From NCBI RefSeq assembly GCF_032854445.1, contig NC_088301.1, forward strand, positions 25,900,402-25,964,401: a DNA stretch of 64,000 nt, written 5' to 3'. The position numbers and the translations under genes were made by a program. Positions 11,467 through 23,312 of the stretch are shown piece after piece. The stretch comes from Liolophura sinensis (lineage: Eukaryota; Mollusca; Polyplacophora; Chitonida; Chitonidae). Numbering within the stretch: position 1 is the first letter of the stretch; every line of letters starts with the position of its first letter. The notes beneath the pieces were generated by a model that did no database searches, was not told where the DNA came from, and saw only the letters and a list, made by a program, of their open reading frames with translations.

Positions 11467-14400
11467 ATGGTTCGACCCAAACGAAAAGCTACTGAAGCCG
11501 CCGCCATGGAAGCCAAGAAAGCTCGGGGGGAAACGGATCTAAGTGACGGGCTGAAGTGGCATCAAGCCGGGGAAGAAATAAAGGGCGTCAACCCTGTGAT
11601 AGTCCTAAGCTCGGACACTCTGGCGGGCTCTCAGAAAATAGCCGGCTTTGATATAGACTTTACGGTGATTAGGACGGCAAGCGGAAGAAAATTCGCTAGA
11701 GGTGAGGGGTCATAAAAGGTGTCCCTCCCCACGCCCCTTCCCAAAACCAAGCTAAGTTTATAATGAGAAATGTTGAATTATCAGACCCATACTCACTCAA
11801 CGTAGGCCTGGCTTATTTATATTTATTTATTTATTTGATTGGTGTTTTACGCCGTACTCAAGAATATTTCACTGATACGACGGCGGCCAGCATTATGGTG
11901 GGTGGAAACCGGGCACAGCCTGGGGGAAACCCACGTCCATCCGCTTGCTGCTGCATGACCTTCCCACTTACAACCGGAGAGGAAGCCAGCATGAGCTTAT
12001 TTATATGTGTGTATAGTATATGCTCTTTAAGGCAATATGAGCAAAAATAGTGATCATCATCCATCAACTCATTCATTATGGCCCTAAAGGCATATATAAA
12101 TATACATCCCACGAGACCTAGCAAACGTCCTAAAATCGGAGTCGAAGCAGCGCGCAAGCTGGGTTCGAACTTGCAACCTTACTTGCTTGACGGTCGCTGT
12201 GATTTAGTTATAAGCGCTTGTATTTTCAGAAGCTCATTAGTTTATTAGCCAATATAGGCATACAGGGGCCTCCGTGGCTCAGTTGGTTAGCGCGTTAGCG
12301 CAGCGTAATGACCCACGAGTCTCTCACCAATGCGGTCGCTGTGAGTTCAAGTCCACCTCATGCTGGCTTCCTCTCCGCCGTACGTGGGAAGGTCTATCCG
12401 CAACCTGCGGATGGTCGTGGGTTTCTCCTGGGCTCTGCCCGGTTTCCTCCCACCATAATGCTGGTTGCCGTCGTGTAAGTGAAATATTCTTGAGTACGGC
12501 GTAAAACACCAGTCAAATAAATAAATAAATATAGGCATACACAAGCGGTTGACAACATTCGTTTGGCCGTTTTTATAGTCTAGCGTTTGTTGAGTGTTCC
12601 ACCAATATATACCGGTGCCTCTTTCAAAGACCTGAAGTCAAGACACTTTTTTTTCTATAGCATTTTATATAGTTTCCTTCAGAAAAGAAAACATAAATAA
12701 CTTTTTTCATTACCGGTATCATCAGTTATATGACAGATTTATTTTCTTATATTTAATTGGAATTTTACGCCCTGCTCACGAATATTTAACTTATACGACG
12801 GAGGCTAGCATTATGGTGGGAGGAAACATATATAGAGGAATTCGTCGCTCTTATACTTCATGTTGCCTGCTGTAGTACACACCGTTTGTACTCCTTGTCA
12901 TGGAAATAGTGTCAAGTAGGACAAGGATTTTTTTTGGCCAAACACATTCATAGGACTACAAAGTTTTTTCTTGTCGATCCTTTCCAACTTGATTGGTATT
13001 GTTCGACCCTTGGTACTTTGATCTTCGCCCATTGTTCATTAGGTTCCAAGGACTGGACTTGGTGGAACGACAGCGTGCCGGAGAAACTGAAAGCCATCAA
13101 CAAAGATGGCTACCGCGTTGTGTTCTTCACTAATCAAGCCGGCATTGAGAAACAGAAAGTGAAACCACGAGAAGTCATGACTAAAATCGAGGATATCATC
13201 TCCCAGCTTGGCATCCCAGTCATAGTGAGCACGCAGAAATTAGTGACTTCTTCAGATATCACCGTTTTTATTTATTTTTTTTTTATTATTTTAGTGTATA
13301 AAATATGATAACACTTACGTGGATCAAAAGTAGAAAAAAATTTGTCTTTAACTTCTCAAAGTCGGTGGCTTACAGCGTTTCACTCTACCCATAAACTGAC
13401 CGCGTGGCTCAGTGTTAGCGAAACATTACTGAATATTACGTTAAGACAACGAAATAAATGAATAAGTATAAATAAATTAATCAAACTTACAAAATTATCG
13501 TTGTTTGGATTTACTCATATTTTACAAAATGACTGAAAATTGTCTGATATCCCGTGGGTGTCAGCGGCATGCAGCGTCAGGCAATAAGGGTCGTTGTGCA
13601 ATAGTCAAAGAGTGTATTCCAAAATAATTATATTGTGGTCATTTAAAACACCGTCTGTACTAAATAACATTCACTAGTCTTCTGTATACACTAACTGTAC
13701 TTTTCAGGCATTAATCTGCACCGGCAACAACCACTTCAGGAAGCCAAGCACTATGATGTGGGATTACTTTTTAGAGAACTGTAATGGCGGGGTCAAGGTA
13801 AGTCCGCCATCCGACTTCCGGTCCCTATATAATGACATGTCTCCAAATAAACCTAGAATTAATCATACCTGCGTGATCCCAGTCCATCAAGTGAAAGCTT
13901 ATACCAATTAGAATCGTCGTTTCATATGAGTGGAAGAGCCACATTTATCTCACAAAATACGGAAGCATGAATTTGATTGGACCAATTATGGTCAACCCAC
14001 TAAGACCCAGCAAGCTACGAACTTTAAGATAGGAAGTTGCTACTAGATTTCACTGTAGTCAAATTGGACAACCATCAAGCAAGAGACTAAAACATACTGT
14101 AATAAAAAAAATGCCAGCGGAAAGCGTCGTCAAATAAATCTAATAAAAACACAGTGAGTAAATCAGTCGTTTCTCCTTGGACGTCAGTTTTGATGGCAAC
14201 ATGTCTGTAGTTCTGCATCACTGGAACGCCACATGAAGACTGGAGACAGTTAGAACACCAAATAGGCCACTGGTCATTCCCCCTTATGCTGAGCAACGAA
14301 TCGAGGATATACCATGCAAGATTGCTGAGTTTGAAATCGTAGATCTGTTGAAAATTGAGATATACTAATATCTTATTCGACATACAGGTTGATCTTACGA

Positions 14401-17400
14401 AGTGTTACTACATCGGTGACGCCGCTGGAAGGGCAAAGGAGTGGGCGGCTGGCAAACCCAGGGATTTTTCTTGTGGCGACAGAATGTTTGCAGCTAATAT
14501 TGGAATAGGTAAGACTTGATCTACTTAGTGTGTTGGTTCTTAATTACTAGATAACTAAGCAGGCCAGCCAAATATTCTCAGTAAAAATGGTTCTAAATTT
14601 CACCGATCAGTAGACAGCATTGTATATATTTCTTACATTAAATTTCATGACAAATGCTACCACCTTCACCGGCTTTTGCAGGACTTTTGAAGTAAGACCT
14701 GTACAATTTGAAGCATGTTATCTATGACAAGAATGATTGAATGATTTTTGCTTCGAAAATATTTCGGTTATAGAATATACAGTATGGAGGAATCGAGGTG
14801 CTGACGAACTTTTTCACATGTGACGTGTATACTCAGAAAACGTTTTGTGCTGAAATCTAACAAAACAACCCGTTCAACACAGAAACGTGTTATCGGAACA
14901 CAAACATTTGTTAAATAAATGCGGAGTACACATGTTTGTGTTTCAAAATAATAAAACACAGACAACACCATGTGTTAATTCAACACATGGTAGAATGTAC
15001 TCGTGCACGATTTCCTATGATTAATCGCGTATGATTTTTTGACTTATTTAGATTTTAAAACTCCAGAAGAGTACTTCCTGGGGGAAGCCTCGGCTCCGTT
15101 CAAATGGTGCTCTGTAGATCCGGACAAGGTTTTGTCAGATGCGCCCAAACCACCCGCAAAGAAACAGGAGTATCACGTCAAGGTAGGTGTATAGGTATAA
15201 GCATTTTGCCAGGCCTTCTTATCACAGTGAAATAGATCAACTTCAAATTATGTTTCTGATGTTTTTTGTAAGAAGTGTTCTACTTTCTAACTTTACATAG
15301 AATTTATTCGAGCATGATTCTTACTTTAATCATTAAAGTAAACTGATGCTTTAGTCTGTTTCTTGGAAATGCGAGACGTTACATTAGCTAGAGTCAAAAT
15401 TCATTCTCTCACATTTTCATCTATATGTCTGTTAATTGGTCCTCCAAGGCATACTTTATAAGACATACTGCCATAAAAGGAAGCAGAATTGATTGTGATA
15501 GGCAGTTGTTAGAGATTGGCATGTCCAGGCTATGTCTGGCCTAAGCTGAATTTTATGTATGGCAGATTTAATCAGGTGTGACGAAGGCATTCAGAGTTTA
15601 ACCCAGGAAATCATATCTCCCCTGCCAGCCAATCAGCGTCGATTCTGTAGACTATCCCTTATATATCCCAATATGCTTTATAAACTATCCTCTTCCATTT
15701 AATTTCACATTGGTAGTAAGCTTTCGGCTTTCTTCATTCATTGAGCTTGTGAAGCTCGTGAAGCTATTTTCCGCCATTTTCTGCTGTACCAATTGAAAAA
15801 AGTAAGGAATATTCTATATAAATGGCCCACAGCTATTAATTTTCCACATCTTTAATTAAATAAATTGTTTATCAATTAGACTGATACCTGAGAAGGAAAC
15901 AGATTAACAAGATTAAGTCGTTAGCTCGATCAAACCTATAGAAACTGACTAACAGGTGTGAATTCCAAATTTACAAATGCATCTCGGCTAGAGTGTATGA
16001 GTCGAAACAGACATTCGCATACCAGCCTTAAACTAAAATGGACGTCCCATGTCAGTAATTGCAATTATGCAAATCCAGTGCAAGGCATTGATATGTTTGA
16101 CAATTATCATGACTTTTTCCTTATTCGTTCACAATAACAGAATCATATTTTCCATAAATATCAACAGGAACTGGAATATTCTCATGTTCCTTTGAATAGC
16201 ATATTAGAAATCTGGCGAAGTACGGGGAACTATAAGCCTTTTAAATACTTGCTTATATCTGTAGGGCAAAGAAATTGTGATTCTGGTTGGAGCACCGGCG
16301 TCTGGGAAAAGTACTTTCCGGAAGCGGTATCTGGAACCCTATGGATATCTGGCTGTGAACAGAGATACCATGGGTACCATGGCAAAATGTTTAAAGGTAG
16401 GCCTACTGGTACTTCCTGACATGTCGTATTTGCCCCGTTCCACAAAGCGATCATAGGTCAAGTTGACGGAAACTACCATACATGATATATTGTCAGACTC
16501 AGTTACATCCATCATAGCTTACGACTGCTTTGGGGAACAAATGCAACTTTCAGACGTCATGGTGAAATAATAAATCGTATCTGTCGTAATCGTATATCAC
16601 CTTGCCGCATAACACTAAAACGAAATGCTTTTTGAGTGTACAGAAAATAGATGATCCCGTGTAATGCATGTTCTTGTTCATGACCTTGTATATAGATTAT
16701 GTATTTAAAAGCTCTTAATTGTTTTATGCGATGAAACTTCATCTGTAAAAACACACCTTTTTTCAAATTTATTTGCGTGTTTGAAGAATTAAACTCATGT
16801 GATTTGCTATATGTAGCCTAATGTTTCACCACAATATGCCTTACTGGATAATGCAAAATGAAATTAAGTATTGAAAAATCCCAAAAATCAATTTTTATTC
16901 GTGCATTCTAGGCAGCAAAGGATGCATTGAAGGAAGGCAAGAGCGTTGTGGTGGACAATACAAATCCTTCCATGTCGGCTAGATCTGATTTCCTAGACTT
17001 AGCGTCAAAGACAGGTAAATATTAAAACAACTGGTGTATGGCCTGACAACAATCTTTCTGGGTATAACAATGATTCTTGTGCTGAAAGTGTATACCCAAT
17101 GTAACGGTAATAAGTGTCGAAATGACATGTATGAATCTGATGTGCGATGTACGCGACCAGACCCATATGCATTTACCAGGGTGCTCTGAAAAATGCCGTG
17201 ATTAGATTTTCTAGCTACATCCGTTTGTTCCTGGTAAGTAATTATGCATGTTCATATCATTACGATTTGTGGGATAATTTAGCAAGAAAATTTGGTACTT
17301 TTTTCTGGTTTCTCACACTGCTGTGCGCCTGATCGAAGACGTTGTTAAAGAACATGAAACATTCTTGCATAAAATAGATAAATGATAACCAGTGGCTTCA

Positions 17401-17967
17401 TACATTGTGGTTATATAAATGATGGTCATGCTTATGATATATTGCAACCCAGGCGTGTAGTTTGAAAGAGAGATAAAGAGGAAATGACAGTGATGCTTTG
17501 TTTCTCTTTTCCGTGGTGTTCTGATGTCTCATTTATGTCCTCCTTTCTGGTGGTGATCGCGTCTCTAAGTAATGTTTCTCTGGATTCTAAAGTTACTACA
17601 ACCTCAAAGATGTTTCTCGTCATAGTTGAATCTCCAATTTATCCCATTTATTGAAAGCCCGATTCGTGAATATCGTGCTTTAGCGTTCTTTCAGTGTGTG
17701 TTAATTTTCTATCCAGGTTGTCCTTGTCGGTGTTTTGTCATGAACACACCGATAGAGGTCGCTCATCACATGAACATGGTCAGACAGAATCAAACTAATG
17801 GGCAGGTCAGACGTGTCCCGGAAGTTGGGTACAATGTGTACAAGAAAAACTTTCAGGAACCCACTATAGAAGAAGGATTTACAGAGGTTCTAAAAATCGA
17901 CTTTGTGCCAGAGTTTGGTAGTTCTAGGGACGAACAGTTGTTCAGGCAATGGACATTTTTCGGATAA
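11467..17967 (+). CDS. PNKP: Polynucleotide kinase 3'-phosphatase (PNKP)
   Basis: Eight exons: 11467-11701, 13043-13224, 13708-13797, 14388-14508, 15052-15182, 16265-16396, 16912-17014 and 17717-17967 (stop TAA). They give 414 residues with all phases agreeing. The family restores 3'-hydroxyl and 5'-phosphate ends during strand-break repair. The N-terminus (1-50) is basic and NLS-like (RPKRK). The HAD phosphatase follows: motif I at 62-66 reads DIDFT where the family has DxDGT; then [19 protein letters not shown] and YYIGDAAGR. The kinase half has Walker [10 protein letters not shown] (262-270), [11 protein letters not shown] and VDNTNPS (from residue 312). The C-terminus has [18 protein letters not shown], as in other PNKPs. 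No FHA domain is encoded; vertebrate PNKP (about 520 residues) has one at the N-terminus. The frame is closed by a TAG at 11449-11451, six codons before the ATG, so this start is preferred. Intron 1 holds two SINEs and a fragment. Confidence 0.95.
11823..11994 (-). mobile_element. SINE family 1, 5'-truncated, with 12-bp target-site duplication
   Basis: Antisense copy in PNKP intron 1, flanked by perfect GCTTATTTATAT repeats at 11811-11822 and 11995-12006. Its SINE-sense start is TCATGCTGGCTTCC, so the tRNA-like head is missing. Confidence 0.95.
12265..12530 (+). mobile_element. SINE family 1, full length, with target-site duplication
   Basis: Best full-length copy, about 266 bp. The tRNA-like head has A box TGGCTCAGTTGG and B box GAGTTCAAGTCC. 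A conserved body (GTACGTGGGAAGG, CCTCCCACCATAATGCTGG, GAAATATTCTTGAGTACGGC) and an AAATAAATAAAT tail follow. The ATAGGCATACA duplications are at 12254-12264 and 12531-12541. In PNKP intron 1. Confidence 0.97.
12745..12829 (-). mobile_element. SINE family 1 fragment, 3' end
   Basis: Antisense tail half, from the ATTTAATTGG end to GCATTATGGTGGGAGGAAAC. Truncated at the TTTCCTCCCACC point. In PNKP intron 1. Confidence 0.85.
14830..14995. repeat. AACAC/GTGTT-rich segment (PNKP intron 4)
   Basis: Dispersed AACAC and GTGTT words (CAACACAGAAACGTGTTA, CATGTGTTAATTCAACACATG) give many short inverted matches. This looks like an old repeat or foldback remnant. Family not recognised. Confidence 0.35.
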
Positions 17968-18241
17968 TGTACTGGAACAATAAGGTTGTGTATTTTTGAT
18001 AAGTGTTAGAGTGTTTCGTAGTGTCACAGCGCTTTCCAGGTATAATAGTGTTCGCTGACTTGTCATGCAGTTCTACGCACATGAGCAAGTGCTAACCGTC
18101 CAAGTGGTTTGATCAAAGAAAACATCCAAGAGGAAGAGTTTATATGGAAAAAACCTCTTGCTTTCAGAAAGTAAATATCTTGTGACATTCCGTTCTAATA
18201 ACGTAATAACCTCCCCCCCCCCCCCAAAAAAAAACACATGT

Positions 18242-18247
18242 AATAAA
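18242..18247 (+). terminator. Candidate PNKP polyadenylation signal
   Basis: An AATAAA lies 275 bp after the PNKP stop codon, just past a C-then-A homopolymer run at about 18211-18236. A second AATAAA is at 18591-18596. The choice between them cannot be made from sequence. Confidence 0.35.
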
Positions 18248-18590
18248 AGGTATACTTTTATAATGAAAAATGTTCATTTAGTAGGACATCGTATCACCGC
18301 TGACATATTCCATTTTTCTTATATATACAGATCACACATGCGCATTTATCACTGTTGAATTCCACGACATTCCAGAAATGTCTTTAATGCATTTGTCCAG
18401 ATCAGAATTCCTTGATATTCCAAAAATGTTGTCACTGCACTTGTAAGCTTATATACCTCACTGCATTTAACAATTGTAAAAATTTGGATTTCATGTTTTA
18501 TTTCTTAAATTGCTCTGTGACACAAATCACAGTGTTAAAGGAGTACTGTATATTATGTTGACTTTCGCTGTATTAAAGGCAGCTATTTTT

Positions 18591-18596
18591 AATAAA
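18591..18596 (+). terminator. Alternative PNKP polyadenylation signal
   Basis: AATAAA followed by a T-rich stretch, about 620 bp downstream of the PNKP stop. It is an alternative to the one at 18242. Confidence 0.25.
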
Positions 18597-18993
18597 CTTT
18601 CCAATTACTCACTTCATCTTGTTTCGAGTTGTAATAGTTCGAACACTTTCAAAGCCCCTTCTTTAGTGCAAAACACTACATTATGAAAATCTGCTGAACT
18701 TCAGTTGCATTTGTCCGGAGCAGTTAGAGACTTTTGATTTATATGAGGGATACGTGGATGAGTTTTAAGATGTGCAAGTTTAAGTGGGAGGCACACAAAT
18801 TGTGACCTCGGTTTTGAACAAAAAATTTATAGATCCACAGGCGTTACTGTTCGTGAGGCTTTGGTGACAGTAAACAGTCGACGGCGTTCGTCGGGCAGTT
18901 TGTACGGTGTTCCACCATTATAGCGTGCAAGCCTGTGCTTCACTTGTGTCATGTTCTGGTTTATGGCCTAGTGCATAAAACTAACCACTGACG

Positions 18994-19150
18994 TAGTGTT
19001 TTACGCCGTACTCAAATACATTTCACTTATAAGACGGCGGCCAGTGTTATTGTGGGAGGAAAGCCACGACCATCCGCAGGTTGCCGACAGACCTTCCCAC
19101 ATACGAACGGAAAGGAGCCAGTATTGATGAGAGGCTCGTGGGTCAACCCC
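18994..19150 (-). mobile_element. SINE family 1 copy (left of an inverted pair)
   Basis: Antisense: begins TTTTACGCCGTACTCAA and runs through GACGGCGGCCAG to the GAGGCTCGTGGGTCA region near the tRNA-like head. A sense copy follows at 19218. Confidence 0.88.
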
Positions 19151-19217
19151 GTTACAGAGGTCTCCAATCCACGTTTAGGTAAAAATATTCACAAACGCAT
19201 AAATCTTCACATCCACC

Positions 19218-19343
19218 CAGCGGATGGTCGTGGGCTTCCCTCGGGATCTGTATGGCTTCTTTCCACTATAATGTTGGCCGTCGTCGTATGAGTGAAATGC
19301 TCTTGAGCACGCCGTACATCACCAATCAAATAAATAAATAAAT
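19218..19343 (+). mobile_element. SINE family 1 copy (right of an inverted pair)
   Basis: Sense 3' half from GCGGATGGTCGTGG to the CAAATAAATAAATAAAT tail. It lies 67 bp from the antisense copy, so transcripts crossing both could form a hairpin. Confidence 0.9.
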
Positions 19344-19883
19344 GAAACTCAAAATGTTTGTTTCCGTTGCATGCAGGTCAAAAAGTATAAATGAACTTTC
19401 ATGCAAAACCATCCAGACACCCATAACATCAAAATCAACATAACATCTAACCTTTCATGTCTCGGAGATGGGTCTCAGAACACGTTATGTGGCCAATCAT
19501 GTTTCGGACGAAAAGTTTTCATTAAAAAAAAGGAAACTATAATACGAATAACTGAATTGTTGCGGTCATATCCAGTACGGTACTTGTATATAACCCATAT
19601 CCATGTATGGCATAGCGAAACACTATATGTGACCCAGATCACAAACATTTTCTTTTTTATCTGTAAGGGTAGATTCCACAAGTTACAGTAGAGAGAGGCT
19701 ATAGTTATACAGCGGGTAAAATCATTTGGGCTGAAAAATATACCAGCGTCCGTGATGGTGGAATGTCCATGCAAAGAAGTTTCTTAGGCTTTTTTCACAA
19801 CCAATGCAAGGACGCAGTGGTTTGTGTCGATCTCGATCATGGCAATAATCCAAATCCCTAATCTCTTAGCGTCTTTCAAGGAG

Positions 19884-19974
19884 GCGCCTCCGTGGTTCGG
19901 TTAGCGCGCTAGCGCAGCGTAATGAGTCAGGAGCCTCTCACCGGTGTGAGTTCAAGTCAAGATCATGCTGGCAA
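19884..19974 (+). mobile_element. SINE family 1 head fragment
   Basis: Only the tRNA-like 5' part (GCGCCTCCGTGG to GATCATGCTGGC), with a short deletion in the A-box region. The 3' part is missing. Confidence 0.85.
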
Positions 19975-20604
19975 CTCACTGGGTATATATTATATATACG
20001 AAAGAAAGATACTAACGTAATGCTGCAGCCCAAATTTATGTTTCTCAACAATATTTATCGCGTGATAATCACAAGGCAAATATTATGTCTTCGATTTATG
20101 TATAGTGCGAAAAGTGGGGAAAAAAACAAAAAAAAAAACAAACAAATAACAGAAAGTCATGTATTAAATAAATACGGAACATTTTTCAGTTGCTGATGTT
20201 TTATAGAACACAACACTTTGGACAAATACATGTAACTTCAATTATATCACCTTGAACGGAATCCCGAAGTATATAATACGTTGTTCAGATACGTGAGCCG
20301 TGTTCAGTACTGAAAAAACTTTGTTGGGCTTTTAACTGGGACGGGAGTTTCCACCTTGACCATCGCGACCAAATTTTAGTCAGGAATATTCAGTTTAAGT
20401 GAGAACAAATAAATTTACAGTACATGTCAAAGTTGTTTTAAAGACAAACTGATCATCTTAATGAATACAGGGTTGACTGAATATTTACACTATTCTCAAG
20501 AGAATAGATCAGTTCTTAAATAGTCATTCTCCCTACAAATGGAGTTCCACGGCACCTAGACAGTATGTGAATGGACATCGCGTGGTGCGTGCATATGTGG
20601 ACGC

Positions 20605-20659
20605 ACATGTGGAGTCCAGACACCATGTGGAGTCCAGACACCATGTGGAGTCCAGACAT
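20605..20659. repeat. 18-bp repeat, 3 copies
   Basis: CCATGTGGAGTCCAGACA is repeated three times directly, in the annexin A 3' flank. Confidence 0.9.
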
Positions 20660-20711
20660 CAGCATGCCTAAAATATTCAGCTCAAGGTTAATAAGAATCC
20701 AAGAAATGTCT

Positions 20712-23233
20712 TCACTGCTCGCGAAGTATTGCCATAAACATGCTGTTGTAGTCGCCGCCACAATCCCCAGATACAGCCTCTTCTAACGTTTTCTCGAACT
20801 GTTCCTGGTACGATTGCTTGATTTCGACCAAATCGATCTGAAAGGGATAGAGAAAAGAATGATAGAAAAGGATATAACGACAATCGGTAGCTTTGCGACT
20901 TCACGTCTGCAAGCAATCCTCTTTTCAGAAAAGTCTTTCCCACATGAACCTAAATAAAGACGAACAGTATAGAAAGTAAAACCATACTAGCGTTGACAGT
21001 GTGATGACTGGCAAATGGTTACACGTAGCTGGTAAAATACTGCCTCTTGTCAGTTTACCTCAGACAGGTTTTTTTTTTCATTCTGACGGTTCATGCAAAT
21101 GCATGAATAGTAGCAATTTACACGCCCCCTAGCACCATAGCTTAAGCAGAATATGGTAATGAAAAATGCAGTGATGTTAACTGCAATTTATTAGACGTAA
21201 CTGGTTTAGAAATATTCATTATGCTGTGTTGTCATCACATTAAACATACAATCACATTAAAACGTAACCATAAAGGGACCAGGCTTCGAGGATGCTTAAT
21301 CCACCAGCAGAATCCTGGTTTATGCAGGAATACAATATAATTAAAGGCGTACTGAATACCGTTTCTTTTGACATGCACAACTTCCTCTAAATTTCTCACA
21401 TTAAATACTTTCTTAGTTCTTAGATATTGTGATTATTGATCTGGAATGTCCATTATCGTTGGTATACGAATGTCTGTTTCAACGCCATGTCTTTGATGTG
21501 AGTATGTTAATGACACAGGTATGTTATTTTTCAAAGATCACGCACCTGAAATATTTGATTGGATGTCTCCCGAAAATCACCATCAAGACGTTAGTTAAGC
21601 GGGACAAATGGCGATTTAAAGTATCCACCGACAGGATCCTCTAGGCGAAACTCTGTTTGGGGATAGAAGCTGTTCACTTGCACATACAGAAGGTACTGAC
21701 CCACAGCGTCCATTATGGTTCATGAGTGGTATACGAATGTCTAATACAACACCGACATTGACAGAATATACATACCTCGCTCCGCGACACGATCTGTCGA
21801 ATGAGATCTTGGTCATTCGTCCCAAAACCAGCAATGCTTTCGTTAATCCGCCAAGCAAAGTAGGACTGCAAGTCTTCAATAGACTTGACTGAAAATTTAA
21901 AGACAGAACAACATAAGTAACAAAGAATATAGTTTAGGAGTATATTACATGTAAATACTTGGTTGATCCCACATTATGTTTCTGAGAACTGTTGACGCCA
22001 TAATATCAAAAATTTCAACCCGGGAATAATATTACACAGAATTTGGAAGACTTATTAATTATATCAAGATATTGATTTATTTAATAAAGGGATGTTTATA
22101 TTTAAAGGGTTGTGATCTTCCGCAAGGAATGCCTTAAATGACTGAACCAGAGGTCCATTAGCCACATACAAACCTAAAAACAGCAGATGAAAAAAATCTG
22201 AGTATTTAAATCCCACGTTAAATTTGCAAAACTTAATGAATTAAAATGTTTTTCGAACTTGCTCTTAGAGGCCACAGAATTAATGTACTCACATATTGTT
22301 ATCAAAATCGTCCAATAGTTAAAGCAGTTATTCCACGAAAACCAATCAGAATCAAGAAAATTTAGGTTCCGGGCTAAACATGCAAAACTTAAGCATGAAT
22401 CAGGATGGTTTTCTAACTTGATCTTAGGTTACATCAGTCTCATGAATAAGACTATTAAATCCTTACTTATTGCCAAGTAGCCATCTTTGACACTACCGCT
22501 ACATTCACCCTCTATGGATTCCTTCAGGTCTTTGTTGGCGCAGTCTTCTTGTTTGTACGCAAAGAATGTCGCTCGTAACTGGGGAATACTTCTCCGACAT
22601 AAGATGGCGTTTATATCGGATTCATCTGTTCCCCACTGATCTTCACCAGCCTACAAAAATTGACGGAAAGCGTTGTACATTTCATCGTATACAAAGACAA
22701 GAGATCACATAGCAAACTTTGGTCGAACTGAAATGAGAGTAAGGAAGACGCTGTTATTTCATAAAAGCCGACGTTATTAGCGAATTAAAGGTGAGCAGTT
22801 GTGCTGTTGTTTATTACACACATGTACCCTTTAACCTCAAATGTTCTCGCATATACCGAACTTCCCAGAATGCTGGTGCAGAAAACTGTTCAAAGCAACA
22901 CAAAAACGATTTAATTGGAATAAACGACCAGAAACTTAAACTTGTCATGGTGAAGCAATGTACTGTTACGTCCTCCCAGCCCCGCAGTACTGATTGTGGG
23001 AGGGTGAGGTGGGCGGTTCTAAAATAAAATAATGTATGAGTTCAACCTCTTTGATTTTCTGTGCGTCCTCTGCTGCCAGACTGTAGTCCACGTCCTCGGA
23101 CTCCTCCCGTCCGGCGTTAACTAGAGATATCATGAGGCGGCCGAAATAACCACTGGTATCCCCTTTCAAATCTTCCTCAAGCTCACTCTCAAACTCTGAC
23201 AAAGAACAATGCAGGAAGTCTCTAATAATCTGT

Positions 23234-23312
<79 letters not shown>

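Larger units (their letters stand above)
17968..20711. other. Convergent PNKP-annexin A intergenic region
   Basis: 2.7 kb between the stop codons of two converging genes. It holds the PNKP 3' UTR with two candidate AATAAA signals, a C14/A-run near 18211-18236, an inverted pair of SINE copies (18994-19343), a SINE head fragment (19884-19974) and an 18-bp triplicate repeat at 20605-20659 in the annexin A 3' flank. No further gene seen. Confidence 0.7.

Noticed and set aside
12265-12345. tRNA gene candidate
   Set aside because: Good A and B boxes, but this is the tRNA-like head of a SINE, repeated at 24030, 34484 (antisense) and 53627 and followed by the SINE body.
12274-12509. Open frames on both strands
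   Set aside because: They lie within the full-length SINE at 12265-12530. The same happens at 34247-34477, 32216-32434, 24201-24427 and 53635-53820.
12934-13308. Longer PNKP-related frame beginning before exon 2
   Set aside because: The residues before 13043 do not resemble PNKP. A good acceptor AG at 13041-13042 and the matching exon 1 phase show that only 13043-13224 is coding.
13380-13475. Possible further SINE tail in PNKP intron 2
   Set aside because: Words such as GCGAAACATTACTGAATATT and AAATAAATGAAT hint at a related tail, but the match is too weak to assign.
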